This document shows, one piece after another, positions 1 to 5,881 of a DNA stretch of 7,790 nt. The notes under the pieces are model-generated. The model saw nothing but the letters and a program-made list of their open reading frames with translations, did not search any database and was not told the DNA's origin. Source of the DNA: Bacillota bacterium (GTDB lineage: Bacteria > Bacillota > Clostridia > Christensenellales > SZUA-584); the NCBI GenBank assembly GCA_023399095.1, contig JAEWQS010000128.1, positions 1 through 7,790 of the forward strand. Direction: 5' to 3'. The first letter of the stretch is position 1; each line of letters begins with the position of its first letter. Position numbers and translations under genes: made by a program.

Positions 1-98
1 TGAAGAGAATCCAGAAAAGACTCGGTTATATGTCGCCGAAAGAATATCTCAAATCATTGAAAGCAGAGAAAACAGAGAGGTCGGATAGGGTAGCTTAG
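1..98 (+). pseudogene. IS3-family transposase (OrfB), C-terminal end only
   Basis: The reading frame enters from outside the window and ends at TAG 96-98. The last 31 residues include RIQKRLGYMSPKEYL, which matches the conserved tail of IS3-family (IS150-like) DDE transposases, where an 'RIQ.KLGY.SP.EY' stretch lies just after the catalytic core. The DDE residues themselves lie outside the window, so it cannot be told whether the gene is intact. The element ends a little downstream and has cut into the vanZ-like gene that follows. The family call rests on one short motif; the subgroup is uncertain. Confidence 0.7.
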
Positions 99-131
99 CA
101 AATTGTCTACAAAATAGTTGACGTCCCTCTT
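1..131 (+). mobile_element. Right end of an IS3-like insertion sequence
   Basis: This covers the transposase tail plus about 30 bases of AT-rich sequence reading TGTCTACAAAATAGTTGACG (104-123). That sequence has the look of an IS3/IS150-type terminal inverted repeat, which often contains TGTC and GTTGAC blocks. The partner end is not in the window, so the exact boundary cannot be fixed; it lies between about 123 and 140, where VanZ-like coding sequence begins. No target-site duplication can be checked. Confidence 0.5.
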
Positions 132-403
132 TTATAATAAAAGTTATTATAATGCTTTGTTTTAGCTTGTCTTTTGAAATACTTCAATTTATTTTTGCAA
201 TCGGAAGAACGGACGTAACAGACTTGCTCTGCAACACATTGGGTGGAATGACTGGCATTGGTATTTATGAGTTAGCATTTAAACTGTTAAAAAACAGAAC
301 TAATAAAGTCATAAATATAGCTCTTTTGGTTTTAACAGTATGTATATTATTGTTTTTCGCTTTGTTATTATCGCGTTCTTTACCATTTATGATTAATCTA
401 TAA
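122..403 (+). pseudogene. VanZ-like family protein, 5'-truncated by the IS
   Basis: The frame is open from 122 (a stop precedes it at 119-121), with the first ATG at 152. From that ATG the protein has 83 residues, against about 150-200 for typical VanZ-like proteins. It keeps the family's C-terminal core: FEILQ (residues 8-12), GRTDVTD (18-24) and NTLGG (28-32), then a hydrophobic helix at about 52-77. The N-terminal transmembrane helices are missing and IS sequence lies where they should be, so I read it as a remnant. VanZ confers low-level teicoplanin resistance in enterococci, but most relatives have no known role and nothing here supports resistance. Expression from ATG 152 is possible, but there is no good ribosome binding site. 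Confidence 0.65.
132..152. repeat. Perfect AT-rich palindrome at the IS/vanZ junction
   Basis: The 9-base arms TTATAATAA (132-140) and TTATTATAA (144-152) are exact reverse complements around a 3-base centre (AAG). It lies where the IS end meets the VanZ-like frame and is also read through as coding sequence (FIIKVII). It may have been a structured or AT-rich target for insertion, or may be chance in AT-rich DNA. Confidence 0.6.
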
Positions 404-443
404 AACATGAAAATCAATCACCAACTTATACTATACTTTAGAC

Positions 444-494
444 TTACTATCACACGTTGAGACGGCAGTATTGATGTCAAGGGTTGAGAAGTGA
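444..494 (+). pseudogene. Probable C-terminal remnant of 23S rRNA (uracil-5-)methyltransferase RlmD
   Basis: A frame ending at TGA 492-494 encodes SHVETAVLMSRVEK. This closely resembles the '(T/S)HVETVVLLS' segment near the C-terminus of RlmD/RumA-type SAM-dependent uracil methyltransferases of Firmicutes. Only about 14-16 residues match and the sequence upstream is not RlmD-like, so this is a gene tail or att-like duplicate, not a gene. The 3' end of rumA/rlmD is a known integration site for integrative conjugative elements, and a serine-recombinase remnant lies 1.6 kb away, which supports the reading. Alternative: a chance match to a short motif. Confidence 0.45.
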
Positions 495-661
495 TTGTGT
501 GAGAACCCCAGTAAATAAGTCATTTGTACCTTTTGAGGCCAAAAGCTGGAGTTTGAAAACCGTGATTTTGTCACTCCGTGGGAACAAGTCCATGGGTCGA
601 TTTTGAAACGTAATGAGCAGATTGGGATGTTTTTCAAATTTTGTGTGCTTGTGTGCTTTGG

Positions 662-688
662 TTGGACATTTTGATGTTATTGTAATAT
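662..688 (+). promoter_or_regulatory. Candidate promoter for the EFR1-type gene
   Basis: TTGGAC (662-667) and TAATAT (683-688) resemble sigma-A -35 and -10 boxes, but the spacer is 15 bases, shorter than the usual 16-18. It is the best pair seen before the gene at 722; a promoter further upstream is possible. Confidence 0.3.
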
Positions 689-696
689 GGTTAAAA

Positions 697-708
697 GATA
701 ATATTATC
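697..708. promoter_or_regulatory. 12-bp perfect palindrome just upstream of the EFR1-type gene
   Basis: GATAATATTATC is fully self-complementary. It lies between the candidate -10 box and the ribosome binding site, where a dimeric repressor could block transcription, or where it could form a weak RNA hairpin close to the start. No regulator gene is adjacent. In AT-rich DNA it could also be chance. Confidence 0.35.
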
Positions 709-721
709 AAGGAGAAAAGAG

Positions 722-1558
722 ATGCTATTCTCAACTTTTTACTTCAGTGGAACCGGGAACACAAAATGGGCAATTGAGAAATTTAGTCATATTGTAAACC
801 AAAACGGTCATCAAGCCGAGTTATATTCAATTGACAATTTTGATGATTGCTCAAGTAAAGACTTTGCAAGAATTATCAGAGAATCAAGTTATATAGGCTT
901 TGCAAATCCTATATACGGAGCCGATATTCCGCCCATAATGAAGAGATTTATCAACTGCCTTACAGATATTATGAAAGCTGAAAAAATTCATTCAAAGCCG
1001 TTATATATCATAAATACTTTTGGATATGTAAATGCATGTGGACCAATTGAAATCGAAAAGCTGCTTGACAAGGATTGCTTTATATTAATGGCTTATGCGA
1101 ATATCAGATTTTGCAATAATATATCAACCTATAGGCATAAATCGAGATTGATAAGTAGAGAAAAACTTATCGCCAGAAAAAAGCAGGCTGTAAAAACGAT
1201 AGAAATTATGGTCAGCAGATTATTGGTTTCAAAAAAATACATAAGAGGAATTGGTTTATATTTACTACCTGGAATCATAATTCGTAAAAAATCTAAAATA
1301 GCGATAGAAAATAATTATCGGTCTTTGAGCATACAAATAAAATCATGCAATATGTGTATGACTTGTATTAGAAACTGTCCTACGAACTGTATCAGGTTTA
1401 ATGGTGAACAATTTTCATTTTCTGATAAATGCACTTCTTGTATGCGTTGCTATAATTTTTGCCCTACTTCTTCAATTCTGATTGATGGGGTATTTACAGA
1501 TCCCAACGAGTATTTTCGATACAGGGGCCTGGAAAAAACAATGAAAATTAATATGTAG
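722..1558 (+). CDS. EFR1-family flavodoxin/ferredoxin fusion protein
   Basis: A cytoplasmic electron-transfer protein of 278 residues, a normal length for the family. The N-terminal flavodoxin-like domain carries FSGTGNT (8-14), the FMN-phosphate loop, and ANPIYGADIPPIMKRF (61-76), typical of flavodoxin/EFR1 proteins. The C-terminal part holds two complete CxxCxxCxxxCP motifs (C209, C212, C215, C219 and C237, C240, C243, C247), predicting two [4Fe-4S] clusters. Electrons can thus pass between FMN and clusters within one chain; the natural partners are not known for this family. ATG 722 is chosen because GGAG (711-714) sits 7 bases upstream. It is AT-rich and flanked on both sides by decayed mobile-element DNA, so it may be a passenger or a surviving native gene. 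No operon partner: the next gene is on the other strand. Confidence 0.9.
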   Translation: MLFSTFYFSGTGNTKWAIEKFSHIVNQNGHQAELYSIDNFDDCSSKDFARIIRESSYIGFANPIYGADIPPIMKRFINCLTDIMKAEKIHSKPLYIINTFGYVNACGPIEIEKLLDKDCFILMAYANIRFCNNISTYRHKSRLISREKLIARKKQAVKTIEIMVSRLLVSKKYIRGIGLYLLPGIIIRKKSKIAIENNYRSLSIQIKSCNMCMTCIRNCPTNCIRFNGEQFSFSDKCTSCMRCYNFCPTSSILIDGVFTDPNEYFRYRGLEKTMKINM

Positions 1559-1916
1559 ACCGGGACGAAGACAAGGAGGATATGCCAAAAGAGACAAGGA
1601 CTTTTTCAACGTGTCGCAGATGCCGGCCTTCCGACCGAATACGCAATACCCGGTTGAGCGTATCGGTGGCAGGAAAATGCTGCTGGTCATTGATTTTGTA
1701 ATGCCGGAAATGTTTGACTTTGATTCTGCGCTGATGTAACAAAATGAGGTCGCCACTATCTTTTCGGTCATATGGGAGCATATAAAAACGTGATTCAGCA
1801 TACAAATGGCGCATATCTTTTTCAGTAAGAGGACGGACATTTTCTTGTCAGCCGGTTTTGACTGGTAAGCGTCTCAAAAACCCTTTCATACGCAAGTTTA
1901 TGCTGACGGATGAGAC

Positions 1917-1961
1917 GGCAAAATTGCGGCTCACTGCTTCATTGAATACCGCAATTTTGCC
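1917..1961. repeat. 13-bp perfect inverted repeat, with a further outer pair
   Basis: GGCAAAATTGCGG (1917-1929) and CCGCAATTTTGCC (1949-1961) are exact reverse complements around a 19-base loop. A second pair, CTTTCAT (1883-1889) and ATGAAAG (1962-1968), nests outside it. No T-run follows on either strand, so it is not a classic terminator. Given the recombinase remnant nearby it could be a recombination or element-end structure, or a hairpin inside a broken gene. Confidence 0.65.
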
Positions 1962-2049
1962 ATGAAAGTTCCTGAGCTTTATAAGGAATACAAATAAATA
2001 AGGCACTATACATCAAATCTCGTAGAGTACTCTCGTGTCATTTCTGCCC

Positions 2050-2162
2050 TTATTCATCAACATCTACCATCACTACGGACTTAAATTCCACGGTAAATTT
2101 GTCCTCGTAGACGGTGACTTTTTCAACAGCTGCCAAACCAGCTGCGCATCATATTCGGTAAT
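2050..2162 (-). pseudogene. C-terminal remnant of a large serine recombinase, frameshifted
   Basis: Read on the minus strand, the sequence gives ITEYDAQLVWQL, then after a one-base frame change VEKVTVYEDKFTVEFKS, ending VMVDVDE and a stop at 2050-2052. This closely matches the tail of large serine (Tn4451 TnpX-like, DUF4368-type) recombinases from clostridial integrative elements, which end in 'EYDE.LVR.L(I/V)EKVTVY...FTVEFKSG..(I/V)DV'. The frame break near 2128 (one base apparently missing) and the absence of everything upstream, including the catalytic serine domain, show it is dead. The intact enzyme would move a circular element in or out of a specific site. Confidence 0.72.
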
Positions 2163-2304
2163 CGCGGTAGGCTGCTGCAAGAGGAGACGCGACCTTTGCG
2201 CCAGATATTCTCAGGTGTGGGATGCCGGATGACGATGCATGATCAGAAAGCTTCTTTGCGACCAAATAAAAAGAACTGATATACTAAAGCACTATTACGA
2301 CCTA

Positions 2305-3510
2305 TTAGGTTAACTCCAAATTTGTACTTTCCCTAGGTAGCAACACCGCGATCAATCCCGATAGTACGGTACACGCCGCAGGCACAATCATCAGCATGTC
2401 CATGCCCCACGCGTAGGCCAGCGTACCCATAAGCAGCGGGAAGAATGAGTAGGCCAGATACAGCGCGCCAAACACGGAGCTGGCTGCGAGGCCGGAGTTA
2501 TTACGGTACCAGCCGCTGACCAACCCCATTGTCCGGGGCAGCAACGGCGCGTTGAGCGCGCCCGAGAGAAATACGCATATCAGCATCACGGCGTAGCTAC
2601 GAGTCAGCATGCCAATGATGAGAACCGCTCCCGCAAGTATACTGCCGTAAACATTCAAGGGCCGGGTTTGCAGTTTACGGAGCGGCGGAACTATCCCGAA
2701 CAGCAGGCGGACGATGCCCGCGCCCAGCCAGTATGCGGTGAGACCAAGCCCCGCTGCCAACTGTCCGAAACCGAACACTTCCTTGAAATACTGTGACACC
2801 CAGACGAGTATGCCGCTCTGGTAACCGCCGAACATCAGCGTGCAAAGAACGGCGACCCAGACATTTTTGTCCGCGAGGAACCTTTTGGCCGCACCTTTTT
2901 CTTTATTGCCCAGATGCACCGCCTTAATGGCTTTCAGGCTCCGGCGTGCATAAACCGAAGCTAGTATGTAGACTGCAAGCACAGCGAGAATGAAGCACCC
3001 CACCGCGGTGTAAACGGACTGCCATGGCAGCCCGGATTCCATGATGCCGCCCGCGATGAGGGGGGCGGCCACCGCGCCGATAGACGCGATACCGTGCATC
3101 AGGCTCAGCGCAGTATCGCACTTTTTCTGCTGAACATCGGACACGAGGGCATTACCGGTCATATCCATTGTGCTGAATGATATGCCGAAGAAAAGGAACA
3201 TAAGCATGAATATGGCGTATGGTGGAGCGATGCCAATCAGCAGCAACGACAGGGCAACGAAAAGCATGGGTACGATGAAAGCGACGGTCTTGTTCAGCCT
3301 GTCCATTACGAAGGAAAACAGTATGATGGCCGCAGTGCCGCCGAGGTTTTGGTACATCGACATTAGGCCGCCGCCGTCCAGACGGATGTCGTAATGCCCC
3401 ATGATGTCGCCCAGCAGCGGGCCGACGATGTTATTGGACATACACATGAAGAAAACTGCGCCAAACACCATGGCGGTGTAGATATTGATCTGCTTCTTGT
3501 TGATATTCAT
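2305..3510 (-). CDS. Major facilitator superfamily (MFS) transporter
   Basis: A 401-residue inner-membrane transporter with about twelve hydrophobic segments in two six-helix halves joined by a basic cytoplasmic loop (about 188-216, rich in K/R). An MFS motif-A-like FSFVMDRLNK follows helix 2 (about 65-74), and a glycine/alanine-rich HGIASIGAVAAPLIAGGIM helix lies at about 139-157, as in FucP/sugar-type and drug:H+ MFS proteins. The substrate cannot be told. ATG at 3510 is preferred over one at 3534 because GGAGGG (3520-3525) lies 9 bases before it and would fall inside the longer version; a candidate promoter also starts transcription just upstream. The gene is visibly richer in G+C than all its neighbours, suggesting transfer from another source. 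It stands alone, divergent from the SDR gene. Confidence 0.87.
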   Translation of the reverse strand: MNINKKQINIYTAMVFGAVFFMCMSNNIVGPLLGDIMGHYDIRLDGGGLMSMYQNLGGTAAIILFSFVMDRLNKTVAFIVPMLFVALSLLLIGIAPPYAIFMLMFLFFGISFSTMDMTGNALVSDVQQKKCDTALSLMHGIASIGAVAAPLIAGGIMESGLPWQSVYTAVGCFILAVLAVYILASVYARRSLKAIKAVHLGNKEKGAAKRFLADKNVWVAVLCTLMFGGYQSGILVWVSQYFKEVFGFGQLAAGLGLTAYWLGAGIVRLLFGIVPPLRKLQTRPLNVYGSILAGAVLIIGMLTRSYAVMLICVFLSGALNAPLLPRTMGLVSGWYRNNSGLAASSVFGALYLAYSFFPLLMGTLAYAWGMDMLMIVPAACTVLSGLIAVLLPRESTNLELT

Positions 3511-3519
3511 GTTGTCATT

Positions 3520-3525
3520 CCCTCC
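3520..3525 (-). promoter_or_regulatory. Ribosome binding site fixing the MFS start
   Basis: GGAGGG on the minus strand sits 9 bases before ATG 3510. It lies inside the reading frame that would begin at 3534, which argues for the shorter protein. Confidence 0.7.
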
Positions 3526-3544
3526 AGATGTCATAAGACGATTG

Positions 3545-3553
3545 ATTATATCA
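3545..3553 (-). promoter_or_regulatory. Extended -10 promoter for the MFS gene
   Basis: TGATATAAT on the minus strand combines a perfect TATAAT with an upstream TG, the extended -10 form that tolerates a poor -35 box; none is evident at the right distance. Transcription would start near 3538, giving a leader of about 27 bases that contains the ribosome binding site. Confidence 0.5.
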
Positions 3554-3949
3554 CGACGGGTAGAAAGCTGTATACGATGAAAACCGCGCCACGGGTTATG
3601 TGAAGATTTTTTTGCCCAATGCGTTTTATATCAGTCGTTGAGTTCATATCATTAACCTGCATTTTGGAGAGGCAAAAAATAACATAAAATTAACGATGCT
3701 ACTGACAAGATGACAACGTTTATCAACTGAAAAAGTTTGCTGTTATACCACCGATGTCAACTATCAGCGGAAACAACCGTGCCATTCCTAATTTTCAGAA
3801 TTTTATACAGGAAATACTGATTCGACAACAATTTTAGTTGATAAAAACGGGAACTACACTTAAAATAGAGTTCGTAAAGGTTGGCTGGGTGACACCATTA
3901 ATAGTCCAAAAGATTTCTTCTTTCTTATTCTTTTGTTAAGGTAATTCTA
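3554..3949. other. Divergent intergenic region between MFS and SDR genes
   Basis: About 400 bases with no supported gene. It separates a GC-rich minus-strand gene from an AT-richer plus-strand operon, and becomes AT-rich after about 3600. Apart from the two candidate promoters nothing definite is seen. Recurrent TCAAC/GTTGA words (around 3722, 3757 and 3837) may be half-sites for a regulator, but they are short and irregular. Confidence 0.4.
3838..3866 (+). promoter_or_regulatory. Sigma-A-type promoter of the SDR/sterol-reductase operon
   Basis: TTGATA (3838-3843) and TAAAAT (3861-3866) are separated by exactly 17 bases, one mismatch each from the consensus. Transcription would start near 3873, leaving a leader of roughly 77 bases before ATG 3950. 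The short inverted pair CAAC/GTTG (3827-3830 and 3837-3840) overlaps the -35 box and might be an operator. Confidence 0.55.
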
Positions 3950-4738
3950 ATGAAAACGGCACAGTTTATAGAAAAATACGGGCAGTACGCGTTGGTCGCC
4001 GGTGGCTCTGACGGATTAGGCTACGCTTTTGGAGAGGCGATTGCGCGGCGTGGATTAAACTTGGTTTTGGTTGCGCGTCAAGAAGATCGGCTGAAAGCGG
4101 CGGCTTCCCGGCTTAAAGACACATATGATATTGATGTTATTTCTATAGCAGCAGATATGGCAGATTTCGAAAATGTGAAAGAATTAGTTAGCTCTCTTAA
4201 TGTTTCAATTGGTTTGCTTGTTTACAATGCTGCATTTGCTCCAATTGGTTTATTCGAAACTACAAGCGAAGATCATTTGGCTCTTGCCGCTGCTGTTAAT
4301 GTAAGAACACCGCTGCTGCTTACAAAACTTTTATCTGCGCCGATGATACAGCGAAAACGAGGAGGCATTGTGCTGATGTCATCTCTAGCCGGGGCGCAAG
4401 GCAGCCCAAATCTTGCAGCTTATGCGGCAACAAAATCATTTAACGCCATTTTAGCCGAAGGTCTTTGGAAAGAACTAAAGACGCACGGAATCGATATAAT
4501 TGCCTGCTGTGCCGGTGCAATTCTCACTCCTGGCTATCAGCAAGCAAAGCTATCCAAACCAGCGCCTGGAACGCTGGAAGCCAATAGAGTCGCTGAAAAA
4601 ACATTGAATGCTTTAGGAAGAGGTCCTATTATAATTCCCGGAGTCATAAATAAAGTCGGCCGTTTTATACTTACAAGGGTTTTGAGCAGAAAAGCCGCAA
4701 TTAATACAATGTCGAAAAACACCGGAGGATTGTCATGA
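3950..4738 (+). CDS. Short-chain dehydrogenase/reductase (SDR), 17beta-HSD/ketoreductase-like
   Basis: A 262-residue NAD(P)-dependent oxidoreductase, the usual length for classical SDRs. The Rossmann cofactor loop is GGSDGLG (18-24); VAR (41-43) after beta-strand 2, with a basic residue, suggests NADPH. AADM (67-70) carries the adenine-contacting Asp; YNAA (92-95) replaces the common NNAG; Asn117, Ser145, Tyr158 and Lys162 (YAATK) form the catalytic tetrad. The layout resembles steroid 17beta-hydroxysteroid dehydrogenase/3-ketoacyl reductase types, but the substrate cannot be read from sequence. A modest AAGG precedes ATG 3950. Its TGA overlaps the ATG of the next gene (ATGA), so the two are translationally coupled and probably work on the same lipid or steroid-like substrate. 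Confidence 0.9.
   Translation: MKTAQFIEKYGQYALVAGGSDGLGYAFGEAIARRGLNLVLVARQEDRLKAAASRLKDTYDIDVISIAADMADFENVKELVSSLNVSIGLLVYNAAFAPIGLFETTSEDHLALAAAVNVRTPLLLTKLLSAPMIQRKRGGIVLMSSLAGAQGSPNLAAYAATKSFNAILAEGLWKELKTHGIDIIACCAGAILTPGYQQAKLSKPAPGTLEANRVAEKTLNALGRGPIIIPGVINKVGRFILTRVLSRKAAINTMSKNTGGLS
4724..4728 (+). promoter_or_regulatory. Ribosome binding site for the coupled downstream gene
   Basis: GGAGG lies inside the 3' end of the SDR gene, 6 bases before ATG 4735. With the ATGA overlap it fixes the start of the sterol-reductase-like gene. Confidence 0.75.
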
Positions 4739-5811
4739 AGTTATTTTTTGGTTTGATCACCCCACTAGTCGCATACGCAGTTATCACTCTTTTACACATC
4801 ATCATCCCCGTTAAAAGGATTAAGGGATATGTAAAAAATGAAACAACAGGCGAAGTGATGAATTACAGGATCAATGGGAAATTTGTTCTTTTCACAAGCA
4901 TTATTATTTGGTTTTTGCTTGGGTATTTAAATATCGTTCCATACGTATGGTTGTATGAAACCCGATGGCTAGGACTAACTGGCGCGGTTGTTATCGGATT
5001 AGTCTATTCTTTTTACATTGTTCTCAAGCACCCATCTACCGGTAAATCTTTTTTAGCTGATTTTTGGTTTGGCAGAGTTAAAGATTCGCAGCTTAAAGAC
5101 GGCCTTATTGATGCAAAGCTGTGGTTTTATTTAATTGGCGCTGTTATGCTTCAATTGAACGTTCTTTCTTTTGCGGCTTATCATATAATGAATGTCGAAA
5201 ATATAAACTATGGTTTTCTTCTCGGCTGCGCAATGTTAACATGGTTTTGCTTTGATTATCTGATATTCGAAAAAATCCATTTATGGACATACGATTTTAT
5301 TGCTGAACGCGTTGGATTCAAATTAGGATTTGGCTGTCTTGCGTTCTATCCTTATTTCTATTCTGTCTCACTATGGTTTACCGCGCATCTTCCAGCTCCC
5401 GGTTATCCCGTATGGCTGACAACCCTCTTTGGTGCACTTTTCTTGTGCGGATGGGTGTTAACACGCGGCGCAAATATGCAGAAGTATTTCTTTAAAATTA
5501 CGCCAGAAAGAAAATTTCTTTGGATAAAACCTGAAGTGCTTAGCGACGGCAAACTCAGCCTGCTTGCAAATGGCTACTGGGGCGCAAGCCGTCACATCAA
5601 CTATCTTGGAGAAATTATACAGGCTGTAGCCGTAGCCCTTGCCTCCGGCTACCTTGGGATTTGGATATTGTGGCTGTACCCGGCTTACTATATAGGTCTT
5701 ATGCTAACCCGCCAAGCCGATGACGACAAAGTTTGCAAGGCGAAATACGGAGAGCTTTGGGATCAATACACCAAGAAAGTGAAATACAAGATTATTCCTT
5801 TTATATATTAA
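4735..5811 (+). CDS. ERG4/ERG24-family membrane reductase (C14/C7-sterol reductase-like)
   Basis: A multi-pass membrane protein of 358 residues related to delta14-sterol reductase (ERG24), delta7-sterol reductase (DHCR7) and ERG4, which use NADPH to reduce a ring or side-chain double bond. Family landmarks in order: a DFWFGR block (109-114, cf. 'DFFIGRELNPR'), a VGFKLGFGCLAFYPYFYS region (193-210), RGANMQK (244-250), the second family signature as LLANGYWGASRHINYLGE (276-293), and a C-terminal DDDKVCKAKYG...W..Y...V.YKIIPFIY (329-358). The last three form the NADPH-binding pocket in the family and are well kept. The first signature is altered after FGR: LNPR is absent. It is shorter than the typical 420-residue enzymes. 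Coupled to the SDR, it suggests a two-step reduction of a sterol, steroid or isoprenoid-like compound. Substrate unknown; the family call is strong. Confidence 0.88.
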   Translation: MKLFFGLITPLVAYAVITLLHIIIPVKRIKGYVKNETTGEVMNYRINGKFVLFTSIIIWFLLGYLNIVPYVWLYETRWLGLTGAVVIGLVYSFYIVLKHPSTGKSFLADFWFGRVKDSQLKDGLIDAKLWFYLIGAVMLQLNVLSFAAYHIMNVENINYGFLLGCAMLTWFCFDYLIFEKIHLWTYDFIAERVGFKLGFGCLAFYPYFYSVSLWFTAHLPAPGYPVWLTTLFGALFLCGWVLTRGANMQKYFFKITPERKFLWIKPEVLSDGKLSLLANGYWGASRHINYLGEIIQAVAVALASGYLGIWILWLYPAYYIGLMLTRQADDDKVCKAKYGELWDQYTKKVKYKIIPFIY

Positions 5812-5865
5812 GTATGCAACAAAAACTGAATACGTAAAAACTTAGAAAGGCACTTAAAATAAACC

Positions 5866-5872
5866 AAGGAGG
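5866..5872 (+). promoter_or_regulatory. Strong ribosome binding site before the DUF4342 gene
   Basis: AAGGAGG, a full anti-16S match, lies 9 bases before ATG 5882 and confirms that this small gene is real and likely well translated. Confidence 0.75.
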
Positions 5873-5881
5873 CAGGGTGTA

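Larger units (their letters stand above)
404..721. other. Intergenic region with mobile-element scar, no intact gene
   Basis: Apart from the RlmD-like tail (444-494) and the sites just before the next gene, no supported gene is seen. Plus-strand frames carry several stops. A 36-codon stop-free run from GTG 499 to TGA 607-609 (VRTPVNKSFVPFEAK and onward) looks faintly protein-like but has no ribosome binding site and no family I recognise. Minus-strand open frames here have no recognisable motifs. It may be terminal, non-coding sequence of a lost integrative element. Confidence 0.4.
1559..2304. other. Gene-free stretch of decayed mobile-element DNA
   Basis: About 745 bases with no intact gene. 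It includes a stop-free plus-strand run (1545-1739) of moderately GC-rich sequence whose product (e.g. PVERIGGRKMLLVIDFVMPE) looks protein-like but has no start, no ribosome binding site and no family I recognise. A second fragment, FIEYRNFAMKVPELYKEYK, ends at a stop near 1994-1998 and may be the tail of another broken gene. A long inverted repeat (1917-1961) and the minus-strand serine recombinase tail (2050-2162) are listed separately. No terminator with a T-run was found after the EFR1-type gene. Confidence 0.5.

Noticed and set aside
118..138. TTGACG and TATAAT as an outward promoter from the IS end
   Set aside because: The boxes are only 9 bases apart, too close for a sigma-A promoter, and the -35-like word is probably just part of the IS end.
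431..734. Minus-strand open frames over the region before the EFR1-type gene
   Set aside because: No start context or motifs; the plus-strand reading of part of it (SHVETAVLMSRVEK) is more convincing as an RlmD tail.
1472..1840. Two long overlapping minus-strand open frames (1472-1840 and 1548-1814)
   Set aside because: They overlap the real EFR1-type gene at one end, lack ribosome binding sites, and show no recognisable domain; the two frames compete with each other.
2035..2232. Plus-strand 65-codon open frame
   Set aside because: It is antisense to the serine recombinase remnant, which explains the sequence better.
3534..3535. MFS start at 3534 instead of 3510
   Set aside because: It would place the ribosome binding site inside the gene and begin only a few bases after the predicted transcription start.
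3577..3603. ATGAAAACCGCGCCACGG resembling the start of the SDR gene (ATGAAAACGGCACAG)
   Set aside because: Only the first dozen or so bases agree and the frame stops after a few codons; no duplication is supported.
5812..5881. Possible terminator between the sterol-reductase-like and DUF4342 genes
   Set aside because: No stem followed by a T-run was found, so read-through cannot be excluded.
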